DNA from: a virus
Virus record (IMG/VR): IMGVR_UViG_3300032397_000020
Location: 1-49,720 of that record
Length of the DNA: 49,720 bases
Reading direction: 5' to 3' (one strand)
The notes below the pieces were generated by a model. The model saw nothing but the letters and a program-made list of their open reading frames with translations. It was not told the origin of the DNA and made no database searches. Position numbers and translations under genes: made by a program. Below are positions 1-8,366 of the stretch, piece after piece. The stretch's first letter is position 1. Each line of letters starts with the position of its first letter.

Positions 1-219
1 CAGATGTCCTCCGGCCTCTTGAAGAAATCCTTTTCTGGCCTGGTCGCCTATTCCGCGTTTGAAAATATTACCAAAGGATTTTCCAGCAGACGATACTCCA
101 GACGCAACACCCTTGACTGCATTCCAAGCCATTGACCCCCACCCGGGTCCGGCAATTTTTTGGAACTCATCAGCAAGTGCGTTTTCGTAAACAGATTTGA
201 TAAAGGCTTCTTTGTTCAT
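1..219 (-). CDS. Tagged small virion-type protein (C-terminus cut by window edge)
   Basis: Only the first 73 residues are inside the window; the reading frame is open to base 1. The N-terminus (MNKEAFIKSVYENALADEFQ followed by KIAGPG) matches the tag of the next two minus-strand genes: a helix with Y-E-N-A, then an acidic/hydrophobic stretch, then K-I-A-G. After the tag comes a Gly/Ser/Ala-rich segment (about residues 30-55). The start ATG overlaps the stop of the upstream gene by 4 nt (ATGA), and the ribosome site (GGAAG) lies inside that gene's last codons, so the two are translationally coupled. I do not recognise a family. The shared tag suggests a common destination, perhaps the capsid interior, but that is inference. 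Confidence 0.75.
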   Translation of the reverse strand, partial: MNKEAFIKSVYENALADEFQKIAGPGWGSMAWNAVKGVASGVSSAGKSFGNIFKRGIGDQARKGFLQEAGGHL

Positions 220-797
220 TTTTCTTCCTTTCCCATTGCCGACACTCCAAGGGCTCCGGCACCAAGGGTACCAACTCCAACAGCGGATGATGCCACAGGA
301 TGCCTTTTTATAATATCAGTGATAAGCATCGATTTTTCCTGCGGCTCTGGAATACTTTCCTGTTTGGAAAACATATTTTTAAGTTTTTGTTTTCCACCCT
401 CATATGCTTTGTTTATAAAACCTCTTGTTTTGTCAGCTACATCCTGACTGTCTATACTGTCTATCGCGCCGCGAATATCTCTTCTAACTCTTCTACCGGC
501 ATTCTGCATTTCCGGGCGGACAACGGATTCGTTAAAAGACGATGCGGCAGCTCCAGCCTTCTGTTTAATATTACCGGCAGTTCCTCTTACCTTTTGCCCA
601 AACTCTGCGCCGGATCTCGACGCCTTTGTTCTGGATGGTTTCCCGCGCACTGCGCCACTAACAAATTGCATTGTTCTTTTTGCGCTTGCCTTCAGGTTTT
701 TATAAGTCTTTCCAATATTGATGCCTCCGGCTATTTTCGACATCTCATCTTCAAATGCATTCTCATAAACCATTTCCATGAATTTTGAATTATCCAT
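216..797 (-). CDS. Tagged Ala/Gly-rich protein, unknown function
   Basis: A 193-residue protein. I chose ATG at 797 because a CGGAG site sits 5-6 nt before it; a GTG two codons upstream is too close to that site. Residues 1-25 carry the tag (Y-E-N-A-F, then E-M-S-K-I-A-G-G). The middle is basic and Arg/Lys/Gly-rich (about 30-110) and could bind nucleic acid. The C-terminus (about 165-190) is a small-residue hydrophobic segment rich in Gly and Ala, ending in charged residues, which could insert into a membrane. It is coupled by ATGA overlap to the next gene downstream. No family is recognised; an internal head protein or an ejected protein is possible. Confidence 0.8.
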   Translation of the reverse strand: MDNSKFMEMVYENAFEDEMSKIAGGINIGKTYKNLKASAKRTMQFVSGAVRGKPSRTKASRSGAEFGQKVRGTAGNIKQKAGAAASSFNESVVRPEMQNAGRRVRRDIRGAIDSIDSQDVADKTRGFINKAYEGGKQKLKNMFSKQESIPEPQEKSMLITDIIKRHPVASSAVGVGTLGAGALGVSAMGKEEK

Positions 798-824
798 AAT
801 CACTCCGTTCGGAATTTCAAAAAG

Positions 825-1223
825 TTAATGTTTGTCGTTCTTTTTGCGCATTCCGAGCATAGCCGCAGTTCCGCCACCAGCAGCCAGGATTCCACCGGCA
901 GCAATAGCAGCTTTCGGATTGGATTTTATGACTTCGATAAGGTGTTTGCTGTCATGTTCGGTATTAGCTACACCCTTGCCGAGATTGGAAAATTGGCGCC
1001 CGTATTCTTTGGCCTCTTCTGAGATAACGCTGGCAGCATTTGATCCAACGTCTTTCACTTTTTCGAATGCTGATTTGGATTTCGGCTTGACTATTCGCAT
1101 TTTTTCCAAAATCGGTCTTACTGCAGAAATAATCTTGCTGGAAATTTTTCCACCACCGATTTTTTCGAGTTCTTCGGTAAAGGCGCTTTCGTACACATTA
1201 TTAATCATTGTTGATGTGTTCAC
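825..1223 (-). CDS. Tagged Ala/Gly-rich protein, unknown function
   Basis: A 132-residue protein starting at GTG 1221-1223, with AAAGGAAA about 7 nt upstream; an in-frame ATG five codons later is the alternative. The N-terminus has the shared tag (Y-E-S-A-F-T-E-E-L-E-K-I-G-G-G). Residues about 100-122 form a Gly/Ala-rich hydrophobic stretch (A-A-G-G-I-L-A-A-G-G-G) followed by basic residues, as in the neighbouring gene. It is the first gene of a minus-strand run that diverges from the terminase operon. Function unknown. The repeated plan of tag, basic middle and glycine-zipper tail in adjacent genes suggests related roles. Confidence 0.8.
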   Translation of the reverse strand: MNTSTMINNVYESAFTEELEKIGGGKISSKIISAVRPILEKMRIVKPKSKSAFEKVKDVGSNAASVISEEAKEYGRQFSNLGKGVANTEHDSKHLIEVIKSNPKAAIAAGGILAAGGGTAAMLGMRKKNDKH

Positions 1224-1399
1224 GGATATTTCCTTTCTCTTGAATTGTAAAAAAGTTTAAGTGACTTGTTGACATATTAATTATATAATCTAATAGAAAT
1301 AATATACATCCGGTTGATAACTATGAACAAATACAATAAATTGCAAGATCTTATAAAAAATATTATATATTTTATATGGGAGAAAGCAAAAATTAAAAT
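1224..1399. promoter_or_regulatory. AT-rich divergent intergenic region, likely promoters
   Basis: These 176 nt separate minus-strand genes from the plus-strand head operon, so promoters in both directions are expected. On the plus strand TTGACA is at 1269-1274 and a TATAAT-like run follows, but the spacing to that perfect -10 is only 9 nt; at about 16 nt there is only TAATAG. The match to a sigma70 promoter is therefore imperfect. The plus-strand gene has GGGAGAAAG about 12 nt before its ATG. Confidence 0.3.
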
Positions 1400-2446
1400 A
1401 TGTATAAACCACCTTTTAAAAAATTCATATTAACCTTCTTACTCTTTAATAAGACTATACCATTTATTATTGATAAGCTCAAGGAGTTTGGATACTTTAT
1501 TGATGAGAAGGAAGTGAGTGGCATTTTTACAGAAATGAAGAACTGTCTTCCACCATCAATCACAGAACTTCTTGACTCCCGGGCCGCGTTTGATGTCAAC
1601 AACGAATCGCATGTCGAGTGGCTTAAATACTTTGAGGTTTTTGAATTTTATGACTTCATAATCCGTCGAGATTCAGCCAAAGATCAACCAGAATATTTTA
1701 AATGGTGCAGCGACTGTCTTTGGGTCCATAGTTACAAGGATGTGATGTGTCTTATCAACATACTCCTTTTTAACGATGAGTCTCTTGATGAAATTTCAAA
1801 GATCATTATGTTTAAATATAAGAAGAAAATTGGAGTAAGTGCTCTTTTATTGTATAAAACTATGTTTTGGAATACCGACTCCATGAATGCCAAAGAGGCC
1901 TTGTACTATTGCATTCCATTTCGTCAAAACACTTTGATCATCAGAAAGCTTCGATCTGGAGATTCTGAACTACTTACTATTTCGGCGGATCTTGATTCCG
2001 GATCAGACCTTCCTATTACCTTTCACGATACCAATTACATCAAATGGAAGATTGGATATCGAGACATTGTAGCTCCGGCTGCCCACGATTTTATTGAACA
2101 GATTAAGCGCGATAGCTACTTCAAATATTATGAAACGATGAGCATGACCCAGTGTGCTGATACGTCCAGCGAAGATGGTAACAACGATGAATTTGGGGCT
2201 TTCAGCAAAAACTCCACAACCAAAAAGAATGTTGAAGAGCAGCGGGTCAAGCTTGCCAAATCGTGGATCGATATCTACATGAAGGCTAATGAGGCCATGC
2301 CTGTTGGCGGAGGTGAGACTAAGGACTTCTTCGAAAAGATGCAGCAGGTATGCCTTGATTTTGGTGAACCTGAAGATGAAAAGATTGCTCGTATCGAAGA
2401 TATTCCCGGGGTTCTCAACGATGTCAAAGGCGATCTATCATCATGA
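1400..2446 (+). CDS. Protein upstream of TerL; possible small terminase
   Basis: A 348-residue protein whose stop overlaps the TerL start by 4 nt (ATGA). The region around residues 124-155 (D-E-S-L-D-E-I-S-K-I-I-M-F-K-Y-K-K-K-I-G-V-S) reads like a helix-turn-helix: an acidic helix, then a basic turn and helix. The C-terminal third is hydrophilic and charged, with a likely disordered linker at about 250-285. Small terminase subunits usually lie just before terL and carry a DNA-binding helix-turn-helix, so this is a candidate. It is longer than typical small terminases (150-200 residues) and I cannot identify the family from sequence, so the function is a position-based guess. Confidence 0.7.
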   Translation: MYKPPFKKFILTFLLFNKTIPFIIDKLKEFGYFIDEKEVSGIFTEMKNCLPPSITELLDSRAAFDVNNESHVEWLKYFEVFEFYDFIIRRDSAKDQPEYFKWCSDCLWVHSYKDVMCLINILLFNDESLDEISKIIMFKYKKKIGVSALLLYKTMFWNTDSMNAKEALYYCIPFRQNTLIIRKLRSGDSELLTISADLDSGSDLPITFHDTNYIKWKIGYRDIVAPAAHDFIEQIKRDSYFKYYETMSMTQCADTSSEDGNNDEFGAFSKNSTTKKNVEEQRVKLAKSWIDIYMKANEAMPVGGGETKDFFEKMQQVCLDFGEPEDEKIARIEDIPGVLNDVKGDLSS

Positions 2447-4089
2447 ACGTAACACCAGTCCAATTCGCCAGCAACATCTTCTATCTTGATGGTGCCCCGC
2501 TTGTGATGCCACGCAACACAATGAGGCACCTCTACCCTATTTATAATAAGCCATCAAGCGCCATTATTCTTAAGTTCGGCCGGCAAACGCACAAGTCGAC
2601 AACTGTAGGCTTTAAGACAGCTCTTCCATGTTTGAAATACGAGAATTACCATTCGATCTACGTTGCCCCGACTGGCGGACAGGTATCCGTCTTCTCAACC
2701 GATAAGCTCGATGGCGCGCTCAAGGGATCGATGGTCATCAAAGATAATTATTTCAACACAAAGACTAAGGACCAGATCTCTTATAAAGAATTCAATAATG
2801 GCAGCAAGATATATCTAAGGTCAGCATTCCATACCGCCGATTCCATCCGTGGCATCTCGGGCGACCAGTGCTGCATCGATGAGATCCAGGACATATGCAG
2901 CGACCACATTCCGGTTATCGAGCAGTGCATGAGCCATAGCCTGGCGAAATGGGAACACCTCAAAGAGCGGTTCCCCGATCTGCCTATGCATTTATTCAAC
3001 TGCAGAATATATGCCGGAACTCCCAAAACCATCGAGAACACGATGGAGCGATATTGGGACAAGAGCACGATGAATGAGTGGGTCATCAAGTGCATGAACT
3101 CCGGCTGCGGGAAATATAATTGCATCAACGAAGAGAATGTCGGGCCGACATGCCTCGTCTGCAATAAATGCAAGAAGCCTATATTCTATGAGCATGGCCA
3201 GTGGATAACGATGAACAAGGGCGGGTTCATCGATGGGTATCGGCTACCACAGATAGTGCTGCCATGGGTGAATAATGTCAATAACCCGGAAGTGTGGAGA
3301 ATCAGCGTAACCAACACCCGGCAGATTTATTCTTCAGAACGATTTTACAACGAGGTGCTATCTCTGGCTTATGCCAACGCCAGGCACCCGATTTCCGTTC
3401 CCGAACTCGCTGCGTGTTGTGAAACATATGAGATGGTTCCCGAGGCAATTGGCCAATATCATCCGATGCTTCAGGGTGTTGATGCGGTTACGGCCGGAGT
3501 TGACTGGGGGAAAGGTGACACAGCGTCAGGTACATCGTATTCAGTCCTTACGATAAGCGCTGTGATACGTGGAAAATTTAAAACTGTTTTCATCAAAAAA
3601 TATACCGGAAGAATGTCCGATCCTTTGCTTCAGATAAAAGATATGCTTCGTATTATTAATATGTTTAATGTCAAGTTGACAATAGCGGATACCGGTGATG
3701 GGAGAACTTCGAACGCCATGATGGTTGAGACGCTTGGTGCCCAGAAATTCGCTGAAATATATGAGCATGGAACGATTCGCAAGAAGCTTCGATGGGATAA
3801 GGAGAAGGGCCATTACATAATGAATCGCACGCGCATCATTACTGATGTGATGATGAATATTAAACGCGCCGAGGTTTCTTTTTTTAATTATGATCAATTT
3901 AAAGAATATCAGCCTGACTTCACCGGTATATATTCAGAATATAGTGAACGTACAAGAATGATGATTTATGATCATATTGTACCGGATGACTGCTTCCATT
4001 CGTGGATGTTTTCGAGAATAGCTGCTGGTATTATTAAAGGTGAATACAATAGATATTTGACCGGCGGCGTTAATGAGGATCTTGATTAA
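2443..4089 (+). CDS. terL: Terminase large subunit (packaging ATPase and nuclease)
   Basis: The DNA-packaging motor protein, 548 residues. The ATPase half has a degenerate P-loop G-R-Q-T-H-K-S-T (46-53), of the R-Q-x-x-K-S/T type also seen in T4 gp17, a Walker B C-I-D-E-I-Q-D (144-150) with the catalytic Glu, and a coupling motif A-G-T-P (191-194). Residues 217-243 hold six cysteines (217, 222, 227, 237, 240, 243), a probable zinc-binding insertion between the two domains. The RNase H-like nuclease half shows Asp354 (A-G-V-D-W-G), Asp416/419 (I-A-D-T-G-D) and Asp515/516 (P-D-D-C-F-H). Length is normal for TerL. Translation is probably coupled to the preceding gene. Confidence 0.93.
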   Translation: MNVTPVQFASNIFYLDGAPLVMPRNTMRHLYPIYNKPSSAIILKFGRQTHKSTTVGFKTALPCLKYENYHSIYVAPTGGQVSVFSTDKLDGALKGSMVIKDNYFNTKTKDQISYKEFNNGSKIYLRSAFHTADSIRGISGDQCCIDEIQDICSDHIPVIEQCMSHSLAKWEHLKERFPDLPMHLFNCRIYAGTPKTIENTMERYWDKSTMNEWVIKCMNSGCGKYNCINEENVGPTCLVCNKCKKPIFYEHGQWITMNKGGFIDGYRLPQIVLPWVNNVNNPEVWRISVTNTRQIYSSERFYNEVLSLAYANARHPISVPELAACCETYEMVPEAIGQYHPMLQGVDAVTAGVDWGKGDTASGTSYSVLTISAVIRGKFKTVFIKKYTGRMSDPLLQIKDMLRIINMFNVKLTIADTGDGRTSNAMMVETLGAQKFAEIYEHGTIRKKLRWDKEKGHYIMNRTRIITDVMMNIKRAEVSFFNYDQFKEYQPDFTGIYSEYSERTRMMIYDHIVPDDCFHSWMFSRIAAGIIKGEYNRYLTGGVNEDLD

Positions 4090-4104
4090 ACTGGGGTTGT
4101 ACAA

Positions 4105-4584
4105 ATGAATTTAGATAAATACGATCCACCATATGGTAAAAAGCACCCAACAGTTAAAACGATACCTGAAAGATTAATGAGTGATCCTGTTCACAGATGG
4201 AGAGCCAACACCGGTATTGAATTAATTCACAAAGAGCCGACAAATGAAGAACTGTTGAGAATAATCAGTAACTGGAAATTGATGTCTGATGAACAAAAGA
4301 GACGCAGTGATAAAAAATCAATAAGTATATATGGTGTAGATAACACATCACACGCTAAAGAATTGTTGGGACAGATTAAATTGGGAGGAGTTGATATGCC
4401 ATTCGAGTCAAAGGCACAGCAGCGCTGGATGTTCGCAAAACATCCTAAGATGGCCAAGAGGTGGGCAAAACATACTCCGGATATCAAAGATCTTCCGGAG
4501 CATGTCGAGCGTGAAAAGCAGGCTTTCTGGGATAAACTGGCGGCTACAGTGCAGAGACGGGTTTTATCATCCCACCCTCGTTAA
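4105..4584 (+). CDS. Small phage protein with SKAQQRWMFA motif and a possible internal start
   Basis: A 159-residue protein with a weak ribosome site (GGGG about 8 nt upstream). The C-terminal part (98-137) begins M-P-F-E-S-K-A-Q-Q-R-W-M-F-A and contains two short basic W/R/K-rich helices. This motif, 'SKAQxRWMFA..P..A.RWA', is familiar to me from many small phage proteins of unknown function. Met98 (ATG 4396-4398) is preceded by a far stronger site, GGGAGGAG at 4383-4390, so a 62-residue short form may be made from the same frame. The last 41 nt overlap the convergent gene on the other strand. Role unknown. Confidence 0.75.
   Translation: MNLDKYDPPYGKKHPTVKTIPERLMSDPVHRWRANTGIELIHKEPTNEELLRIISNWKLMSDEQKRRSDKKSISIYGVDNTSHAKELLGQIKLGGVDMPFESKAQQRWMFAKHPKMAKRWAKHTPDIKDLPEHVEREKQAFWDKLAATVQRRVLSSHPR
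4383..4398 (+). promoter_or_regulatory. Strong internal ribosome binding site and in-frame ATG
   Basis: GGGAGGAG at 4383-4390 precedes an in-frame ATG at 4396 by 5 nt. This is better than the site of the annotated full-length start and would yield the conserved C-terminal domain alone. Confidence 0.55.
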
Positions 4585-4936
4585 TGTAGATCTCAGGATT
4601 GATCTCAAGATTCTGTGCGCCACGATGGATAGTGTCGACACCTTTGTGCCTTAGTGCAGCTTGGTTCAATATTTCTTTGACTGTTGCATCAAATAATTCG
4701 TCGTATTGCTCGACGCTCTTTTGATATTCAGAAAGGTCTGCGGATCTGAACTCATTAATCAAATTGTTCTTGATCTGCACCATCGCATCGAATGGGACGC
4801 GACCGCGCACCAGGACTCTCTCGAATAATTTTGCGACATATGATTTGAATATGTCGGTCAGCAATTCTTTGCGATCAAGCTTGATATCAGCGTTGAAGAT
4901 CGCATCTTTCAGTTCTTTTTGGAAATTGTAATCCAT
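4544..4936 (-). CDS. Unknown helical protein, convergent to the head operon
   Basis: A 130-residue, charged, largely helical protein. I take ATG 4936 as the start, since AGAAGGGTGG lies just before it; a GTG three codons upstream falls inside that ribosome site. The sequence has no transmembrane segment or recognisable motif and ends in a Gly/Ile-rich tail (I-N-E-G-G-M-I-K-P-V). It is the only minus-strand gene inside the plus-strand head module, and its 3' end overlaps the preceding plus gene by 41 nt. Antisense interference between the two transcripts is therefore possible. Function not recognised. Confidence 0.7.
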   Translation of the reverse strand: MDYNFQKELKDAIFNADIKLDRKELLTDIFKSYVAKLFERVLVRGRVPFDAMVQIKNNLINEFRSADLSEYQKSVEQYDELFDATVKEILNQAALRHKGVDTIHRGAQNLEINPEIYINEGGMIKPVSAL

Positions 4937-5053
4937 GTACACCACCCTTCTTTTAAAAAAAATATATAATCAAAAATAAATACTTTCAATATAAAAGTTG
5001 ATAATTGACGCATATAATGTTATATTTTTATTATAAATATAATGGAGGTCTTC

Positions 5054-5854
5054 GTGAATAATTCTTATATATCTGACTTTCTTGTAGAAATGGAAAAAAT
5101 ATCGGGGCCTTTAGTCTTTAGGCCTTGGTTGAGAAATGTTGGAAGATCAATAAAAAGAGCGTTTGTCAAAGATGTTGAGCCGGCAGCACAAGCCGCTGTA
5201 AAAACATTTAAAACATACCCCATTCGGCAAGAAGCAGAAGCTGTTGCCAAGCATGTCAATCAGGCGCCTCAATTTCACGTAAGGAAAACTCCAGGTGTTT
5301 CCGAAATAAGTCAGGCTGAAATTAATAATAATCTAAGATCGGCTGGGAGAGGACCAACAGCAACCCTACATGGTAATGCCCCGGCACCAGCACCGGCACC
5401 AGCAGCATCTGCGATACCTATTCATGGGACTACTCACGGCGCATCGACAATAACTCAGGAAGAAATTAATAACAATCTAAGGGCAGCCGGTAGGGGCCCG
5501 ACATCGACACTACATGCCCATGTTCCAACAGCGGAACCCACACCTGTTGCGGCAGCAGCGGCTGCTACACCAACCCCTGGTACGCACGGAAGGACCGCTG
5601 GAGTTAAAGAGATTACACCAGAAGAGGTAAATCGGAATCTTAAATCTGCCGGAAGGAACCCTGCCGCAGTCCCAACAGAACAGAATAATAATGTTGTTGC
5701 TGAAAAGAAAAAACCAGGATTTTGGAAAGGAATGGGAACTGCTGCCAAAATAGGAATTGGCGGCGGAATAGCAGCCGGGGCTCTTGGTGCTGGCGGAGTT
5801 GCATATGGAGCCATGAGGACGCCGACAGACATACCTGAACCGTATGGACAATAA
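5054..5854 (+). CDS. Tagged Ala/Pro-rich protein with three internal repeats
   Basis: The start is GTG 5054, because GGAGG (5044-5048) lies 5 nt upstream; the ATG at 5042 overlaps that site. The 266-residue product begins with the shared tag (F-L-V-E-M-E-K-I-S-G). Three repeats of about 45 residues follow, each with I-T/S-x-E-E-I-N-N-N-L-R-x-A-G-R-G-P, separated by Ala/Pro-rich linkers with H-G/T-H. The C-terminus (about 235-258) is a Gly/Ala-rich hydrophobic segment (G-I-G-G-G-I-A-A-G-A-L-G-A-G-G). The helical repeats joined by flexible linkers and the membrane-type tail suggest a packaged or ejected virion protein. The function is not known, and the 3' end overlaps the next gene by 11 nt. 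Confidence 0.8.
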   Translation: MNNSYISDFLVEMEKISGPLVFRPWLRNVGRSIKRAFVKDVEPAAQAAVKTFKTYPIRQEAEAVAKHVNQAPQFHVRKTPGVSEISQAEINNNLRSAGRGPTATLHGNAPAPAPAPAASAIPIHGTTHGASTITQEEINNNLRAAGRGPTSTLHAHVPTAEPTPVAAAAAATPTPGTHGRTAGVKEITPEEVNRNLKSAGRNPAAVPTEQNNNVVAEKKKPGFWKGMGTAAKIGIGGGIAAGALGAGGVAYGAMRTPTDIPEPYGQ

Positions 5855-6719
5855 AATGTCAGAAGAAATTATACAGTCTATTAAAAATATTGCCCATAAG
5901 GTATCCGAGGACTATCTGCTCTTTGGAAAAAACATGAACAACTCCATTGTCGAATCGTATTTTAGTGGAGAAGTGGGTAATGACGAGATTTTAAAAAGAA
6001 TTTGTGAACATGCTAATCAAAATGTATACCTTGGACTATTTAATAACCCATCCGTCAATAAGGCAAATATTACTTTTGATCTTGCTGATTTCAATCAAAT
6101 TATCCCAATAATAAGGGAAAGTGAGTTAGCCATGAATGACATCAAGACGCCACCTGAAGACTTCCGAAATAAATTGAATCAAGTTGCTACGCCGATTCGT
6201 TATAACGAAACTGCGCAAGAGCAAGAAGACGATCAAACCAATGAAGCCAAATCTGTAGAAAAGGAAGCTCAGCTTTATGAAATCGTTCAATACAGAGATG
6301 TGTTGAAAAATTTCATGGACAAAGTGGCAACAATGATATGCTCAGAGGAAAAAATAGCAGAGCAATCATTCGAGCAGATGCGACACGATGCAAAGATTGT
6401 TGTGGCAAAAGGTGACTCTATTGGCGATCTTGCTAAAATAGCATCTCGAAATATCAAAGAAATGGGTGGGGATTTTACCAAAATCGCCCAGGCATACGAC
6501 GAAATTAAACTGGAATTAATCGATCACAATTTCAGTGTCAATACCAATTTTACAAAACTATCTTCTATGAGGATTAATCCAAAAGCGGAAGTTTTAAAAC
6601 CAGTTAATGATTTTTATTTTTCATTGTGCAAGATGGCGGCGTTTGCTGAAATGAAAGATAATGTTTCGTCTATACTGAAATCATTTGACAAAATTATATC
6701 GAATGAAATGAAAAAATAA
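5844..6719 (+). CDS. Unknown helical protein of the head module
   Basis: A 291-residue, predominantly helical, soluble protein. The start overlaps the preceding gene by 11 nt; ATG 5856 (M-S-E-E-I-I-Q) is an alternative and neither has a strong ribosome site. The sequence is acidic and Lys-rich with no zinc site, P-loop or transmembrane span. It contains K-V-A/K-I-A dipeptide signatures seen across this module (D-K-V-A-T-M, A-K-I-A-S-R, T-K-I-A-Q-A). The stop and the next start share one base (TAATG). Given its place between TerL and the protease, an internal or neck-associated head protein is plausible but unproven. Confidence 0.75.
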   Translation: MDNKMSEEIIQSIKNIAHKVSEDYLLFGKNMNNSIVESYFSGEVGNDEILKRICEHANQNVYLGLFNNPSVNKANITFDLADFNQIIPIIRESELAMNDIKTPPEDFRNKLNQVATPIRYNETAQEQEDDQTNEAKSVEKEAQLYEIVQYRDVLKNFMDKVATMICSEEKIAEQSFEQMRHDAKIVVAKGDSIGDLAKIASRNIKEMGGDFTKIAQAYDEIKLELIDHNFSVNTNFTKLSSMRINPKAEVLKPVNDFYFSLCKMAAFAEMKDNVSSILKSFDKIISNEMKK

Positions 6720-7444
6720 TGAATTTCGATGCCCCAACATTGATTACCAAATCGAATGAAATTCGTAATAAAGGCGATAGCTTTGTTTTAAACAAACTGA
6801 TTTCACCCAACGAAAAGCCTCGGGGTACAGAATTTAAAGACCGAATAGCCCCAATGATGATTAGCGGACTCGGCACCCTAGCTGCGGAACTTGCAGCATC
6901 AAAATATTTAGTAAAAATCCCAAAAAGTCTTATGATAGGAATGCCAATTTCTTCAGCATTTTTTGGATATTTTTATCCAGAAATTTATAATGCTGCATTG
7001 AAAAATAAACGTGGAGAAATCCCAGACCAAGCGGCTAAAAATATTATGAATACTTTTAATTCTGGGGCGAACAGAATACAAGAAAGATCTTTTGACGTTG
7101 TTGATTCTATTGTAAAAAACGCAGGGCTTGGAAAGGTTATGCTTAAGGGTTTTGAGCGACTTGGAGGCGGCGGAATAAATGTCGGAAAAGCCATTGCGTC
7201 TGGGCTCAAAAGAACTCCAAAAAATGCCCCTTGGGGTGAAAAGGCTTTTGGATGGGCGACTAAGGGGTTGGCATTGGGAGCTGCAGCAGCAGGCGGAGCA
7301 ACAGTTGCTCATAAAATAACCGCACCCAGATCTCAAAGTAATTATAATACATTTTTGAGAAACAATATTCTTGCTGGTAACGTTTCCCCAGAAGAGGTTC
7401 CAATAAGTGATGCAAAGTATGTTAACGAATTGGGGATGAGATAA
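6719..7444 (+). CDS. Unknown virion-type protein with Gly/Ala-rich hydrophobic segments
   Basis: A 241-residue protein joined by one-base stop/start overlaps to both neighbours. It has two moderately hydrophobic segments (about 45-85, including a Gly/Ala-rich part, and about 185-202, L-G-A-A-A-A-G-G-A-T-V) flanked by basic residues, with R-L-G-G-G-G-I-N-V-G around 148. The profile resembles the tails of the tagged proteins here and suggests membrane association after ejection. No family is recognised. Confidence 0.75.
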   Translation: MNFDAPTLITKSNEIRNKGDSFVLNKLISPNEKPRGTEFKDRIAPMMISGLGTLAAELAASKYLVKIPKSLMIGMPISSAFFGYFYPEIYNAALKNKRGEIPDQAAKNIMNTFNSGANRIQERSFDVVDSIVKNAGLGKVMLKGFERLGGGGINVGKAIASGLKRTPKNAPWGEKAFGWATKGLALGAAAAGGATVAHKITAPRSQSNYNTFLRNNILAGNVSPEEVPISDAKYVNELGMR

Positions 7445-7689
7445 TGTGGATTACATCATTTCGTAAAGAAATGGAAAAGATGTCCGGTGTCCCATGGGGA
7501 GCTGTTACAACCGGGGCTCTTAATGCAATGGATATCAATAGCTCGTCTAAAGAAAAAATGAACGAAGTCAAGATGACACCGTTGAGGCAGCAAGCTCAGG
7601 CGCTTCAGCTTCCGGGATCAGGCGCGATGGGCTTTGAGGGTAGCAAGCGCATTGATGTAACGGCAAATGAAACTACTGACAAGTTTTAA
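7444..7689 (+). CDS. Small tagged protein
   Basis: An 81-residue protein starting one base inside the upstream stop codon. Its N-terminus is the shortest version of the shared tag (F-R-K-E-M-E-K-M-S-G). The rest is polar, with a Gln/Pro/Gly-rich centre and no catalytic motif. The next gene follows after 12 nt with AAAGGAGATAG as its ribosome site. It is probably a minor virion component. Confidence 0.7.
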   Translation: MWITSFRKEMEKMSGVPWGAVTTGALNAMDINSSSKEKMNEVKMTPLRQQAQALQLPGSGAMGFEGSKRIDVTANETTDKF

Positions 7690-7701
7690 AGGAGATAGAT
7701 A

Positions 7702-8355
7702 ATGGAAAAAACATTGAAAGAAGCCGCCGACTCACTGCTTCAAAAAAATAAAATCACTAATGAAGAATACGATTCCCTCGATATTGAAAAGAATGGGGCG
7801 TTCCCAGTTCGTACATTTATTTCTCAGAACATGGCTTCTTTTGGAAAAGGCCTTAACGCCGCTTCTGGAAAAATTCAACAGGCTGGCGCTGCCGCCGTCA
7901 CACTTGCAACTGCTGGATATCTTGCAAAAGAGCTGATTGCAGATCCCGCAATTCAAGCTGCGAAACTGAATAATTCTTATAATCAATTGATGGCAAAAAC
8001 TCCTCAACTTCAAAATCAAGATCCAAACACCGTAAGGGATTATTTCAATATCGTAAAAACATATTCTCCTGCAGCGGCATCTAATCCGATCGTTGCTGGT
8101 GCCCTTGTGAATAAAATGATTGAGTTTGGCGGTGTCGACCACAAACTTATTATGGATTTGATGAGTATGCAGGAGAAGGTGCCGTCTCTTGGGGCGATGC
8201 CACTTTTCATTGGTGCTGGAGCCAAAACTCTTGCCGATCCAGATGTGACATCCATTAATCCAAAACCGGGTGATCCAAAACAAAAAATTAACTATGGATA
8301 CAAATCGGACAGTCGTGGTGGATCACATTCTATTTCTTTTGAAAAATCTTTTTAA
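7702..8355 (+). CDS. Unknown Ala-rich virion-type protein
   Basis: A 217-residue protein with a strong ribosome site (AAAGGAGATAG). Residues about 45-80 are Ala/Gly-rich and weakly hydrophobic (G-A-A-A-V-T-L-A-T-A-G-Y-L-A-K). The C-terminal 40 residues are polar and Pro/Gly/Ser-rich, probably disordered. No catalytic signature is seen. It follows the layout of its neighbours, with helix, small-residue segment and polar tail, and lies 12 nt before the next gene. An internal head protein is a guess from context. Confidence 0.75.
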   Translation: MEKTLKEAADSLLQKNKITNEEYDSLDIEKNGAFPVRTFISQNMASFGKGLNAASGKIQQAGAAAVTLATAGYLAKELIADPAIQAAKLNNSYNQLMAKTPQLQNQDPNTVRDYFNIVKTYSPAAASNPIVAGALVNKMIEFGGVDHKLIMDLMSMQEKVPSLGAMPLFIGAGAKTLADPDVTSINPKPGDPKQKINYGYKSDSRGGSHSISFEKSF

Positions 8356-8366
8356 AGATAAATATT

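Noticed and set aside
160-788. Plus-strand frames over the tagged minus-strand genes
   Set aside because: The minus strand has ribosome sites, coupled starts and the shared tag; the plus frames have none.
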